The translations under genes were made by a program, and so were the position numbers. Below the pieces are notes generated by a model that worked only from the letters and a program-made list of their open reading frames with translations, was not told the origin of the DNA and did no database searches. From contig URFM01000002.1 of the NCBI GenBank assembly GCA_900547035.1, positions 71,956 to 135,955 on the forward strand: a stretch of 64,000 bases of DNA. The letters are read 5' to 3'. The stretch comes from an uncultured Clostridium sp. GTDB lineage: Bacteria; Bacillota; Clostridia; Lachnospirales; Lachnospiraceae. Numbering within the stretch: the stretch's first letter is position 1; each line of letters begins with the position of its first letter. Of this stretch, positions 50,813 through 59,832 are shown one piece after another.

Positions 50813-51508
50813 ATGAATATGAAAGTAAAGGTCAGGATTCTGGAACTGATAGCAGTTCTGGACCTGGCCTTTCTCCTGTTTTTGGGACAGATGTATGCGG
50901 CTGGGGGCCCGGCTGCTCCTGTCTCCTCCGGGGATGAGGAAGCAGTCATTCACCGGGGATACGTGGCCCTGACCTTTGACGACGGGCCGGACCGGGAATG
51001 TACGGAGGATTTGCTGGACGGTTTGAAAAACAGGGGAGTGAAGGCCTCCTTTTTCCTCATGGGCCAGAATATTGAGGGGAACGAGGACCTGGTCCTGCGG
51101 ATGAAGGAGGAGGGGCATCTGGTGGGAAACCACAGCTACAGCCATCTGCTGCTGACCAAAGCGGACAGCCGGGCAGTGTGTCAGGCGGTGGACAGAACCA
51201 GCCGTCTGATTCAGGAAATTACCGGAGAAGAGCCTCAGTACATCCGCCCTCCCTACGGAGAGTGGAACGAGGAGCTGGACTGTACCCTGGCCTTGACTCC
51301 GGTTTTTTGGACCGTGGATTCCCTGGACTGGAAGCTGAAAGACCGGGCTCAGATTGTGGACCGGGTCTTGAAAGATGTGGAGGATGGGGATATCATATTG
51401 ATGCACGACATCTATCCCCAGTCGGTGGAGGCGGCCCTGGAGATTGTTGACAGGCTGAGTGCCGGAGGATATACTTTTGTTACGGCAGATGAATTGCTGA
51501 TCGACTGA
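50813..51508 (+). CDS. polysaccharide deacetylase (NodB domain)
   Basis: A 231-residue protein with an N-terminal signal/anchor (VRILELIAVLDLAFLLFLGQ) and a NodB domain: TFDDGPD (metal Asp pair, about 55), HSYSH (zinc His, about 107), RPPYGEWN and LMHD. It deacetylates chitooligosaccharide or peptidoglycan GlcNAc. Placed directly behind the muramidase, it may alter wall glycan resistance to lysozyme. A -10 TATAAT (50778-50783) precedes it. Confidence 0.9.
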   Translation: MNMKVKVRILELIAVLDLAFLLFLGQMYAAGGPAAPVSSGDEEAVIHRGYVALTFDDGPDRECTEDLLDGLKNRGVKASFFLMGQNIEGNEDLVLRMKEEGHLVGNHSYSHLLLTKADSRAVCQAVDRTSRLIQEITGEEPQYIRPPYGEWNEELDCTLALTPVFWTVDSLDWKLKDRAQIVDRVLKDVEDGDIILMHDIYPQSVEAALEIVDRLSAGGYTFVTADELLID

Positions 51509-51567
51509 TGTTCACATCGGATGTCCTGAAAAAGTACCACTGAAAAAGAAAGGCGGTGTATGCTGCT

Positions 51568-52905
51568 TTGGATTTATTTGACTATATGAGAGAAAAACAG
51601 ATGAAGTCGGAGGCGCCTCTGGCCTCCAGGCTTCGCCCCAGGACCCTGGATGAGGTGGTGGGACAGGGCCACATTATTGGAAAGGACAAGCTGCTGTACC
51701 GGGCCATCCAGGCTGACAAGCTGGGGTCCGTGATTTTTTACGGCCCACCCGGCACAGGAAAAACCACCTTGGCCAGGGTGATTGCCAACACTACCAGTTC
51801 TGATTTCCGGCAGATTAACGCCACGGTGGCAGGGAAAAAGGATATGGAGGACGTGGTAAAGGCCGCCAAGGACAATATGGGGATGTACGGCAGAAAGACC
51901 ATCCTTTTTGTGGATGAGATTCATCGCTTCAACAAGGGACAGCAGGACTACCTGCTTCCGTTTGTGGAGGACGGGACCTTGATTCTCATCGGGGCTACCA
52001 CGGAAAATCCCTATTTTGAGGTAAACGGCGCTCTTTTGTCCCGGTCCAGGATTTTCGAGCTGAAGCCCCTGGAGAAAGAGGACATCAAGGAGCTGATCCG
52101 CCGGGCCCTGACCGACGAGGAGAGAGGAATGGGAGCCTACGGGGCGGTGATGGACCCGGAGGCCATGGACTTTCTGGCGGATACGGCCAACGGGGATGCC
52201 AGGGCCGCTTTAAACGCGGTGGAATTGGGAGTTTTGACGACGGAGCGCAGCAGGGAAGACGGGAAAATTCACATCGGCCTGGATACGGCCCAGGAGTGCA
52301 TTCAGAAGCGGGCGGTGTATTATGATAAGGGCGGAGATAACCACTATGATACGATTTCCGCATTTATCAAAAGCATGCGGGGCTCGGATCCGGATGCAGC
52401 GGTTTACTATTTGGCCCGGATGCTTTATGCCGGGGAGGACATTAAGTTCATTTCCCGCCGGATTATGATTTGCGCTTCCGAGGACGTGGGAAACGCGGAC
52501 CCGCAGGCACTGACGGTGGCCGTCAGCGCAGCTCAGGCGGTGGAGCGGGTAGGCATGCCGGAGGCGGCCATTATCCTGTCCCAGGCAGTGACCTATGTGG
52601 CAACGGCGCCCAAGAGCAACGCGGCCTGCATGGCCATCAGCCAGGCTCAGCAGACCGTGGAGGAAACCAGAACCATGCCGGTTCCGGTCCATCTGCAGGA
52701 TAAGCACTACAAGGGGGCAGAGAAGCTGGGACATGGAGCTGGCTACCGCTATGCCCACGATTATCCCAAGCACTATGTAAAGCAGCAGTATCTGCCTGAC
52801 GGTCTGACGGGGATGGTCTTTTATCAACCATCGGACAACGGCTATGAGCGGCAGATTAAACGTCATATGGAATGGCTGAAATCGAAAGAGGATGAATTGG
52901 AATGA
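51568..52905 (+). CDS. rarA: replication-associated recombination protein A (RarA/MgsA)
   Basis: A 445-residue AAA+ ATPase acting at stalled replication forks. Walker A GPPGTGKTTLAR (about 58), Walker B LFVDEIHRFNKGQQD, sensor 1 GATTENP, and the C-terminal MgsA_C tetramerisation part (KSNAACMAIS, GYRYAHDYPKHYV). The start is taken as TTG 51568 because the family begins (M)DLFDYMRE and AAGGCGGT is ten bases upstream; GTG 51556 would overlap that site, and ATG 51586 would cut the N-terminus. It overlaps the next gene by four bases. Confidence 0.92.
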   Translation: MDLFDYMREKQMKSEAPLASRLRPRTLDEVVGQGHIIGKDKLLYRAIQADKLGSVIFYGPPGTGKTTLARVIANTTSSDFRQINATVAGKKDMEDVVKAAKDNMGMYGRKTILFVDEIHRFNKGQQDYLLPFVEDGTLILIGATTENPYFEVNGALLSRSRIFELKPLEKEDIKELIRRALTDEERGMGAYGAVMDPEAMDFLADTANGDARAALNAVELGVLTTERSREDGKIHIGLDTAQECIQKRAVYYDKGGDNHYDTISAFIKSMRGSDPDAAVYYLARMLYAGEDIKFISRRIMICASEDVGNADPQALTVAVSAAQAVERVGMPEAAIILSQAVTYVATAPKSNAACMAISQAQQTVEETRTMPVPVHLQDKHYKGAEKLGHGAGYRYAHDYPKHYVKQQYLPDGLTGMVFYQPSDNGYERQIKRHMEWLKSKEDELE

Positions 52906-54206
52906 ATAAACAGGAGAAAAACCGGCTGATTGTATTGTCGCTGGATGCGGTGGGAACCATTGACCTGCCCTATATGAATACCCTGCCTCATTTTCGGGCA
53001 TTCTTCAAACGTGCCGCGGGATGCGCAAGGGTCTTAAGCGTTTATCCAAGCCTGACCTATCCGGCTCACACCAGTATTGTGACCGGACTGTATCCGGCGC
53101 GTCACGGCATTGTCAACAACCACAAGGTTCAGCCGGAAAAACGGAAGCCGGATTGGCTGTGGCAGAGGCGCTACATCCGGGGAACGACCTTGTACGATGA
53201 GGCCAGAAAGCAGGGGATGCGGGTGGCCGCCCTTTTGTGGCCGGTGACGGGTAGGGCGAAAATCCGCTATAACCTTCCGGAGGTCTGGGCCAACCAGCCT
53301 TGGGAGAATCAGATTTCCGTCAGTATGAGAAATGGAACTCCTCTTTACCAGATTGACCTTTACCGCCGGTATGGCTATATGATTCAGGGGGCCAGCCAGC
53401 CCAGACTGGATAATTTTGTCCAGGCCTCCCTGTTGTACACGATGAAGCGTTTTCGACCGGATGTGACCTTGGCCCATTTTACGGATGTGGATTCCAACCG
53501 CCACATATTCGGTGTTTCCGTTCCTGGCATCCAGGACGCCCTCCAGCGCCATGACCGGCGCCTGGGAGAACTGATGAGCCTTTTGGATAGCCAGGGGCTG
53601 GAGCAGAAGACCAATGTGGTGATTCTGGGGGACCATTGCCAGAAGGATGTGTCTATGGCCATTTATCCCAATTACTGGTTTCGGAAAATGGGCTGGCTGA
53701 CAGTGAAAAAAGGGGTAATTTCCAACTGGCGGGTGCTGGCCAGAGAATGCGACGGGGCCTGCTATATTTATCTGAAAAACCGCAGGGACCGTCATCTGGC
53801 GGCTCAAGTGAGGAATTTTTTGGAGCAGTGGAAGGAGAACCCTTCTTCCGGGCTGGAGCAGATCTTTGAGCAGCCGGAAATTCAGCGCATGGGGGCTAAT
53901 CGGGACTGCACCTTTATGCTGGAGGCCAGGGACGGCTTTTTTTATCAAAACGAGGCGGAGGAGCCTTTCCGCCAGGCGGGCTACGGCAGCGGACTCCATG
54001 CGGGAACCCACGGCTATCTGCCCACCAAGGCAGGATACCAGACCATCTTTTTCGGAGCTGGTCCGGATTTTATACCGGGGGCCAGAATCGGCAGTATGAG
54101 GCTGGTGGATGAAGGACCGCTGCTGGCAAAGCTTCTGGGCGTCAGCCTGGGAAATACGGATGGGAGAGCGCCGGGAGGACTTTTACGGGAGGAGAATCTG
54201 TTATGA
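52902..54206 (+). CDS. alkaline-phosphatase-superfamily nucleotide pyrophosphatase/phosphodiesterase
   Basis: A 434-residue enzyme of the type I phosphodiesterase/nucleotide pyrophosphatase family. Metal/nucleophile blocks: VLSLDAVG (Asp), YPSLTYPAHTSIVTGLYPARHGI with the Thr nucleophile, FTDVDSNRHIFG (Asp, His), ILGDHCQ and LHAGTHGYLP. No signal peptide, so presumably cytosolic. It overlaps rarA and the next gene by four bases each, so translation is coupled in a three-gene unit, though the functions look unrelated. Substrate unknown. Confidence 0.87.
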   Translation: MNKQEKNRLIVLSLDAVGTIDLPYMNTLPHFRAFFKRAAGCARVLSVYPSLTYPAHTSIVTGLYPARHGIVNNHKVQPEKRKPDWLWQRRYIRGTTLYDEARKQGMRVAALLWPVTGRAKIRYNLPEVWANQPWENQISVSMRNGTPLYQIDLYRRYGYMIQGASQPRLDNFVQASLLYTMKRFRPDVTLAHFTDVDSNRHIFGVSVPGIQDALQRHDRRLGELMSLLDSQGLEQKTNVVILGDHCQKDVSMAIYPNYWFRKMGWLTVKKGVISNWRVLARECDGACYIYLKNRRDRHLAAQVRNFLEQWKENPSSGLEQIFEQPEIQRMGANRDCTFMLEARDGFFYQNEAEEPFRQAGYGSGLHAGTHGYLPTKAGYQTIFFGAGPDFIPGARIGSMRLVDEGPLLAKLLGVSLGNTDGRAPGGLLREENLL

Positions 54207-54931
54207 AGGGAACATTATATTGCGTCAGCGTGGGTCCCGGGGACCCGGAACTGATGACCTTAAAGGCGGTTCGGATAATCCGTCAGTGCCAGGTGATCGC
54301 GCTGTCGGCGGACAGGAGAGCTGCAGGGCTGATGGAGGGGAAGGATACCTGCGGGGAGCGGATGAAATGCGTGGCCTACGCCATTGCCCGCGGAGCGGTG
54401 CCGCAGCTGGATGAAAAGGAGATCCTGCCTTTGTCCATGCCTATGACGAAGGACCGCAGGAATCTGGAGGAAAGCCATAAGGAGGCCGCAGGGGCCATTG
54501 AAAGAATTTTGTCAGAAGGAAAGGATGTGGCCTACCTGACGCTGGGGGACGCCTCCGTCTATGCCAGCTGTATGTATCCGGCAACAATTCTGAAAAAAAG
54601 GGGATGGCCGGTGGAAATGGTCAGCGGGGTTACTTCCTTCTGCGCGGCATCTGCCAGATTGGGGGAGGCTCTGGTCAGCGGTCCTGAGCAGCTGCACATT
54701 CTCCCTTCCTCCTACCAGGTGGAGGAGGCCTTAAAGCTTCCCGGCGTGAAGGTGCTGATGAAGTCGGGGAAGGAATTGGGGGCGGTGAAGGAGCTTTTGG
54801 AAGCCAGAGGCGACGAGGTGACGGCGGTAGAGCGGTGCGGCATGGAAGGAGAGAGGATTTTCCATTCTCTGGAAGAGCTGCCTTCGGATGCAGGCTACTA
54901 TACCACTCTGATTGTGCGAAAAGCCCGGTAA
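54203..54931 (+). CDS. cbiL: precorrin-2 C20-methyltransferase
   Basis: SAM-dependent methyltransferase of cobalamin synthesis, 242 residues, TP_methylase fold. GTLYCVSVGPGDPELMTLKAVR (G-rich SAM loop at the start), YLTLGDASVYASC, and MVSGVTSFCAASARLG, are typical of CbiL/CobI. It adds the C-20 methyl group to precorrin-2 or its cobalt form. Isolated from other cobalamin genes in this window, so either the rest lies elsewhere or the enzyme serves another tetrapyrrole. ATGA overlap with the phosphodiesterase gene. Confidence 0.85.
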   Translation: MKGTLYCVSVGPGDPELMTLKAVRIIRQCQVIALSADRRAAGLMEGKDTCGERMKCVAYAIARGAVPQLDEKEILPLSMPMTKDRRNLEESHKEAAGAIERILSEGKDVAYLTLGDASVYASCMYPATILKKRGWPVEMVSGVTSFCAASARLGEALVSGPEQLHILPSSYQVEEALKLPGVKVLMKSGKELGAVKELLEARGDEVTAVERCGMEGERIFHSLEELPSDAGYYTTLIVRKAR

Positions 54932-54943
54932 AAGGCGGGCTTT
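54920..54943 (+). terminator. hairpin overlapping the cbiL stop
   Basis: AAAGCCCG, eight-base loop, CGGGCTTT, the stop codon lying in the loop. T-run is short. Confidence 0.5.
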
Positions 54944-54955
54944 CCCGCGTTTGGA

Positions 54956-54984
54956 TTGACATTTGTCCGGTCCGATGGTATAAA
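54956..54984 (+). promoter_or_regulatory. promoter of the peptide/nickel ABC operon
   Basis: TTGACA, 17 bases, TATAAA. It is 110 bases before the binding-protein gene and separated by the hairpin at 55003-55027. Confidence 0.75.
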
Positions 54985-55002
54985 TACAAGGTACTAAAGT
55001 TG

Positions 55003-55027
55003 CTGTTCAGGCTGCTGTCCTGAACAG
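55003..55027 (+). repeat. miniature family B hairpin
   Basis: CTGTTCAGG, seven bases, CCTGAACAG: a perfect 9-pair stem, using the same CTGTTCAGG/CCTGAAC arm as the closing stem of the element at 15473-15627, followed by ATGCG. It lies in the leader of the peptide ABC operon. Confidence 0.6.
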
Positions 55028-55094
55028 ATGCGTAAAACAGAAGTTTTGCGCTGAAAGGAACCCCAACCGGTAAACAATGGTCAAGGAGGAGTTT

Positions 55095-56756
55095 ATGAAA
55101 AATAGAAATTTTGGAAAGAGGCTTGCGGCTCTGGGAATGGCAGCTGTGGTGGCCTTTTCTCTGGCAGCCTGCGGCGGCAGCAGTTCCGGCAGCGGGACTC
55201 AGACCGGAGGACAGACGGGAAGTCAGGCTCAGACAGAGGGACAGCCCGGAGAAAAGATTGTGAATGTAGGCGTGACCAACACCCTGGGAACCTTAAATCC
55301 ACTGCTGATGGACGGCGGAGAGGTAAATAAATACGCGACGGGACTGATGTTTCTGCCCTTAGTAGAGCTGGATGCGGATCTGAATTTTGAGGGGATGCTG
55401 GCAGATTCCATTACGGCGGAGGATGCGAATAACTTTCTGGTGCATATCAATCCGGAGGCTACATGGTCCGACGGCCAGCCGGTGACAGCGGACGATGTGC
55501 TTTACACCGCCCTGAAGCTTACCAGCCCGGTGATTGGAAATACGGCTATGATGTACTATGCTTTTGAGGGCGTAGGAGACGATGGGTTTACGGAACAGGG
55601 GGCAGACCATATCGAAGGAATTGTGAAGGTGGATGATCAGACGGTCCGCTTTACCACAAAGGAGCCCATGGCGCTGGCTACCTTTCAGAATTCCTATGCC
55701 CGCTATCTGATGCCCCTTCCCAAGCATGTAATCGAAGGGTTTTCCGATGAGGAGCTGACTGCTAATGACTGGTTCAATCATCCGGATGTGGTCAGCGGCC
55801 CCTTTATGGTGACGGACTATGACCAGAACCATTATATTTCCTATACGGCAAATGAGAACTACTGGAAGGGAGCGCCCAAAATCGACAAGCTGAACATCCG
55901 CATTGTGGAGGGCAGCCAGCTTTATGCGGGCTTAAGCTCCGGCGAAATCGATGTGGCCCAGCAGACCATGAGCGCCTTCCCGGTAGAGGATTATGAGAGC
56001 GTGGAGGCGCTGGAAAATGTGGAGGCGGTTTACGGAGATCCGGTGACAAACCAGTCGGTATTTATCCGCACTCAAAACCTGCAGGACGCCAGAGTGCGTC
56101 AGGCTATGCTCTGCGCGATTGACCGGCAGCAGATTTTGGACCAGCTCTTAAAGGGACACGGAGAAGTGATAGACGGATTCCTTTCCTCGATCAGCCCCTA
56201 TTTTGACGAGACGATCACCCCGGTCTCCTATGATCCGGACCGTGCCAAGTCCCTGTTGGAGGAGGCCGGATGGGATTCTTCACAGACCCTGAAGTTCTAT
56301 ATCAATTCCGGGGACAGCACCTTTGTCAATGCGGCGGCTATCATAGTGGCCCAGTGGGCGGCAGTGGGAATCAATGCCCAGATTCAGACGGTGGATTTCG
56401 CTACTCTGATGGATGTGGCTACCAGAGGCGAGTTCGATGTATTGGCTGTTCAGTACACCTATGCGCCGGTTGATCCCTATGCCGATGTGGCCTGGCTGTT
56501 GGGAGGAGAGGAAAGCTGGACGGGCTATACGTCTCCCGAGGTGGAGGAGGCCCTGGCCCAGATTCCTCTGGTAAACGATACCGAAGATACCAGGGAACTC
56601 TATTCCGTCATCGATCAGAGGGTACAGGAGGATGTTCCTATGTTTTCCGCCTACGTGATCAGCTCTTTGGGAGCGGTGAACAAGAGGCTTACAGGGGTTA
56701 CGCCTACAGTTTACGGATTCTTCAACCACGTAGAGCAGTGGGATGTTGCAGAGTAG
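55095..56756 (+). CDS. peptide/nickel-type ABC transporter substrate-binding lipoprotein
   Basis: A 553-residue SBP_bac_5 lipoprotein. Signal peptide with lipobox LAACGG (Cys about 27), a Gly/Ser/Gln linker, then the large bilobed domain (TLNPLLMDGGEVNKYATGLMF, VHINPEATWSDGQPVTADDVLYTALKL, DARVRQAMLCAIDRQQIL). It binds dipeptides, oligopeptides or nickel chelates. ATG 55095 follows AAGGAGGAG; the ORF is open to 55077. It leads a five-gene unit with two ATPases and two permeases. A CbiL gene directly upstream raises the possibility of cobalt or nickel use, but this is only proximity. Confidence 0.9.
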   Translation: MKNRNFGKRLAALGMAAVVAFSLAACGGSSSGSGTQTGGQTGSQAQTEGQPGEKIVNVGVTNTLGTLNPLLMDGGEVNKYATGLMFLPLVELDADLNFEGMLADSITAEDANNFLVHINPEATWSDGQPVTADDVLYTALKLTSPVIGNTAMMYYAFEGVGDDGFTEQGADHIEGIVKVDDQTVRFTTKEPMALATFQNSYARYLMPLPKHVIEGFSDEELTANDWFNHPDVVSGPFMVTDYDQNHYISYTANENYWKGAPKIDKLNIRIVEGSQLYAGLSSGEIDVAQQTMSAFPVEDYESVEALENVEAVYGDPVTNQSVFIRTQNLQDARVRQAMLCAIDRQQILDQLLKGHGEVIDGFLSSISPYFDETITPVSYDPDRAKSLLEEAGWDSSQTLKFYINSGDSTFVNAAAIIVAQWAAVGINAQIQTVDFATLMDVATRGEFDVLAVQYTYAPVDPYADVAWLLGGEESWTGYTSPEVEEALAQIPLVNDTEDTRELYSVIDQRVQEDVPMFSAYVISSLGAVNKRLTGVTPTVYGFFNHVEQWDVAE

Positions 56757-56801
56757 AAAAAGGCAAGAGTTCAGGCAGTTCTGAGCATTTGAAAAAACAG
56801 G

Positions 56802-56836
56802 AAAAGGCTCGCCAGTTTCATCTGGAAGAGCCTTTT
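56802..56836 (+). terminator. hairpin between the binding-protein and ATPase genes
   Basis: AAAAGGCTC-G-CCAG, loop, CTGG-AA-GAGCCTTTT. The short T-run would give partial termination, as often seen where the binding protein is made in excess of the membrane complex. Confidence 0.6.
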
Positions 56837-56870
56837 CGGAGGTTAAGCCGCAGGGCGGGAAGGGAGTAGT

Positions 56871-57854
56871 ATGCCCCATTTATTGGAAGTAAAGAATCTG
56901 ACAACCGTATTTCAGGGGGATGGAGGGGAGATGACAAGCGTGGATGGCATCTCCTTTTTCGTAGATTCCGGTGAAATCCTCTGTTTGGTGGGGGAGTCTG
57001 GCTGTGGGAAAAGCGTGACATCCCTGTCTTTAATGGGACTTTTGGGCAGGGGAGGCCGGGTGAGCGCGGGAGAGGCCTTGTTTGAAGGAAAGGATCTCCT
57101 TGACATGAAAGAGGAGGAGCTGGACCGCCTCAGAGGAGACAGAATTTCCATGATTTTTCAGGATCCATTAACCTCCTTAAATCCGGTGTTTACTATCGGA
57201 CGGCAGATTACGGAGAGTATCCGGGTTCACATGGGATTTAGCCGGGCAAAGGCAGATGAGAGGGCGCTTTCCCTGCTGAACAAGGTTGGGATGCCGGATG
57301 CCAAAGCCGCTATGAAGAAATATCCGCATATGCTGTCAGGAGGACAGAGACAGAGGGTGATGATTGCTATGGCGCTGGCCTGCAATCCCAGGCTGCTGAT
57401 TGCTGACGAGCCTACTACGGCCTTGGACGTCACGATCCAGGCTCAGATTATGGAATTGATCCGGCAGCTTCGGAGAGAACTGAATATGTCCGTGATTCTT
57501 ATAACTCATGACATTGGCTTGGTGGCACAGATGGCGGACCGGGTGATGGTGATGTATGCGGGACAGATTGTGGAGCAGGCTCCCGTGCTGGAGCTGTTCG
57601 ACCATCCGGCCCACCCTTATACCCGGGCTTTGCTGCAGTCTGTGCCTTCCGTACCCAGAATGGGAAAGGGGAGAACAACAGGAGAGAATCGCCTGGAGTC
57701 CATTGGCGGAGTAGTGCCGGAACATTATGATCAGATCACGGGCTGCCGTTTCGCGGACCGCTGTCCGTACTGCGAGGAGCGCTGCCATGAGCCTCAGAAG
57801 GAGCGGCAGGCAGGAGAAACGCATCTGGTCCGCTGCTGGAAGGAGGTGCGGTGA
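56871..57854 (+). CDS. peptide/nickel ABC transporter ATPase (DppD/OppD-like)
   Basis: A 327-residue ABC ATPase: Walker A GESGCGKSVT, Q-loop and MIFQDPLTSLNPVFTIGRQI, signature LSGGQRQRVMIAMAL, Walker B LLIADEPTTALDV, H-loop ITHDIG, and a C-terminal oligo_HPY domain with a Cys group (CRFADRCPYCEERC). Overlaps the second ATPase by one base (TGATG). It powers import together with DppF. Confidence 0.95.
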   Translation: MPHLLEVKNLTTVFQGDGGEMTSVDGISFFVDSGEILCLVGESGCGKSVTSLSLMGLLGRGGRVSAGEALFEGKDLLDMKEEELDRLRGDRISMIFQDPLTSLNPVFTIGRQITESIRVHMGFSRAKADERALSLLNKVGMPDAKAAMKKYPHMLSGGQRQRVMIAMALACNPRLLIADEPTTALDVTIQAQIMELIRQLRRELNMSVILITHDIGLVAQMADRVMVMYAGQIVEQAPVLELFDHPAHPYTRALLQSVPSVPRMGKGRTTGENRLESIGGVVPEHYDQITGCRFADRCPYCEERCHEPQKERQAGETHLVRCWKEVR

Positions 57855-58867
57855 TGGAGCAGAGGGAACATGAAAATACGCCCATCCTGAAGGTGGAGGG
57901 CCTGAAAAAGTATTACCCGGTCAAAGGGGGCATCATCACCCACCAAATCGGCCAGGTGAAGGCGGTCAACGGCGTCAGCTTCTCTGTCCGGGCTGGGGAA
58001 ACCCTGGGGCTGGTGGGGGAGTCCGGCTGCGGAAAGTCTACCCTGGGCCGGCAGATTGTAGGGCTGGAGCGCCCTACAGAGGGGAAAATCTACTATAAGG
58101 GAATGGACTTGGGGACCATGAGGCCCAGGGAACTGAAACCGGTTCGGACCCAGCTTCAGATGGTGTTTCAGGATTCCTTTTCTTCCCTGAATCCCAGAAA
58201 GCATGTGTATGAAATCCTTTCGGAGCCTATGCTGTACCACAAAATCGTATCCAGGGACGGACTGGAAGGGAAACTGAAAGAGCTTCTGGATATGGTGGGG
58301 CTGCCGGTCAACGCCCTGGGCCGGTATCCGCACGAATTTTCCGGGGGCCAGAGGCAGAGAATCTGCATTGCCAGGGCCTTATCCCTGAATCCCGAACTTT
58401 TGGTCTGCGATGAGCCGGTCAGTGCTCTGGATGTGTCCATCCAGGCCCAGATTCTGAATTTGCTGCGGGATTTACAGAAGGAGCTGGACTTGACCTGCAT
58501 TTTTATCGGCCATGGACTGGGAGCGGTAAACTATGTCAGCGACCGGATCGCAGTGATGTATCTGGGGCGGATTGTGGAGCTGGCAGACAGAGAGCAGCTT
58601 TTTGAAGAGCCGGTGCATCCTTATTCCCGGGCCCTGTTTGCAGCCGTACCATCGCCGGATCCAAGGGATCGGAGGGAAGGGGAACTTCTGGAAGGAGAAG
58701 TGGTCTCCAGCATGAATCCTCCGGAGGGCTGTCCCTTCCATCCCAGATGTCCTTACCGGCAGGAGGAATGCTCACGGAAGGTGCCGGAGCTGCTGCCGGT
58801 GATGGGAGATGAGAGCCATCTGGCAGCCTGCCCGGTGATGGCCCGGGAATACGCGGGGAAGGAGTGA
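57854..58867 (+). CDS. peptide/nickel ABC transporter ATPase (DppF/OppF-like)
   Basis: A 337-residue ABC ATPase: Walker A GESGCGKSTLGR, QMVFQDSFSSLNPRKHVYEI, signature FSGGQRQRICIARAL, Walker B LLVCDEPVSALDV, and C-terminal FHPRCPYRQEEC. ATG 57854 (GTG 57851 also possible) follows AGGAGG seven bases away. Located between DppD and the two permease genes. Confidence 0.95.
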   Translation: MEQREHENTPILKVEGLKKYYPVKGGIITHQIGQVKAVNGVSFSVRAGETLGLVGESGCGKSTLGRQIVGLERPTEGKIYYKGMDLGTMRPRELKPVRTQLQMVFQDSFSSLNPRKHVYEILSEPMLYHKIVSRDGLEGKLKELLDMVGLPVNALGRYPHEFSGGQRQRICIARALSLNPELLVCDEPVSALDVSIQAQILNLLRDLQKELDLTCIFIGHGLGAVNYVSDRIAVMYLGRIVELADREQLFEEPVHPYSRALFAAVPSPDPRDRREGELLEGEVVSSMNPPEGCPFHPRCPYRQEECSRKVPELLPVMGDESHLAACPVMAREYAGKE

Positions 58868-58874
58868 ACGCGCC

Positions 58875-59819
58875 ATGGGAAAATATATTTTAAAGCGGCT
58901 TTTAATTGCCATTCCTACTTTAATCGGAATCACCATCATTGATTACGCCATCATGTGCCTGGCGGGAAATCCGCTGGAAATGATGGCGGGCCCCAGGGTG
59001 TCCCAGGAGGCTATTGCGGTGCGGGAGGCGGCCCTGGGACTGGACCAGCCATTTTACATTCAGTATCTGATGTGGGTGGGGAAACTGCTCCAGGGAAATA
59101 TGGGCTATTCCATTAAAAGCTACCAGTCGGTCAGCGCTATGATCGGAAGCCACTTGGGCCCCACTCTTCTGCTGATGGGGGTGTCACTGCTGGTAAGCCT
59201 TTTAATCGCCGTTCCGGCGGGCATTTACAGTGCGATTCATCAGTATTCCAAGGGAGACTACGCGGTGGTGACCTTTTCCTTTTTGGGGAGCAGCATCCCG
59301 AGCTTTTTCCTGTCCCTGCTGCTGGTCTATCTGTTTACGGTGAAGCTGGGAATCCTGCCTTCCGGGGGCATGACCACACTGGGTACCTCGGGAGGGGCGG
59401 CGGATGTGGCGGTCCATATGGTGATGCCTGTCCTGGTGCTGGCAGTGTCCATGGCGGGGACCAATATCCGCTATATCCGCAGCGCGGTGCTGGAAATCCT
59501 TCAGCAGGATTATCTGAGGACGGCCCGGGCTAAGGGAATCGGGCGCAGGCGTGTCATCGGACAGCATGCCCTGCGCAACGCCATGGTTCCCATCGTAACG
59601 GTCATCGGCATGCAGATTCCGGTGCTCTTTGGGGGCGCGGTAATCGTGGAGCAGCTGTTTTCTTGGCCGGGCCTGGGACTGATGACCATGAGCGCCATTA
59701 TGAGCCGGGACTATCCGGTCATCATGGGAGTCTGCCTGCTGTCGGCCGTGGTGGTGCTGCTGGGAAATTTGATTACGGATATTCTGTATGCGGTGGTGGA
59801 CCCCACCATCCAGTATTGA
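58875..59819 (+). CDS. peptide/nickel ABC transporter permease (DppB-like)
   Basis: A 314-residue permease with six helices and the binding-protein-dependent transport motif ILQQDYLRTARAKGIGRRRVIGQHALRNAM (EAA loop). N-terminus MGKYILKRLLIAIPTLIGI as in DppB. It starts seven bases after the DppF gene and dimerises with the DppC-like permease downstream. Confidence 0.95.
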   Translation: MGKYILKRLLIAIPTLIGITIIDYAIMCLAGNPLEMMAGPRVSQEAIAVREAALGLDQPFYIQYLMWVGKLLQGNMGYSIKSYQSVSAMIGSHLGPTLLLMGVSLLVSLLIAVPAGIYSAIHQYSKGDYAVVTFSFLGSSIPSFFLSLLLVYLFTVKLGILPSGGMTTLGTSGGAADVAVHMVMPVLVLAVSMAGTNIRYIRSAVLEILQQDYLRTARAKGIGRRRVIGQHALRNAMVPIVTVIGMQIPVLFGGAVIVEQLFSWPGLGLMTMSAIMSRDYPVIMGVCLLSAVVVLLGNLITDILYAVVDPTIQY

Positions 59820-59832
59820 TGAGGAGCGTTCC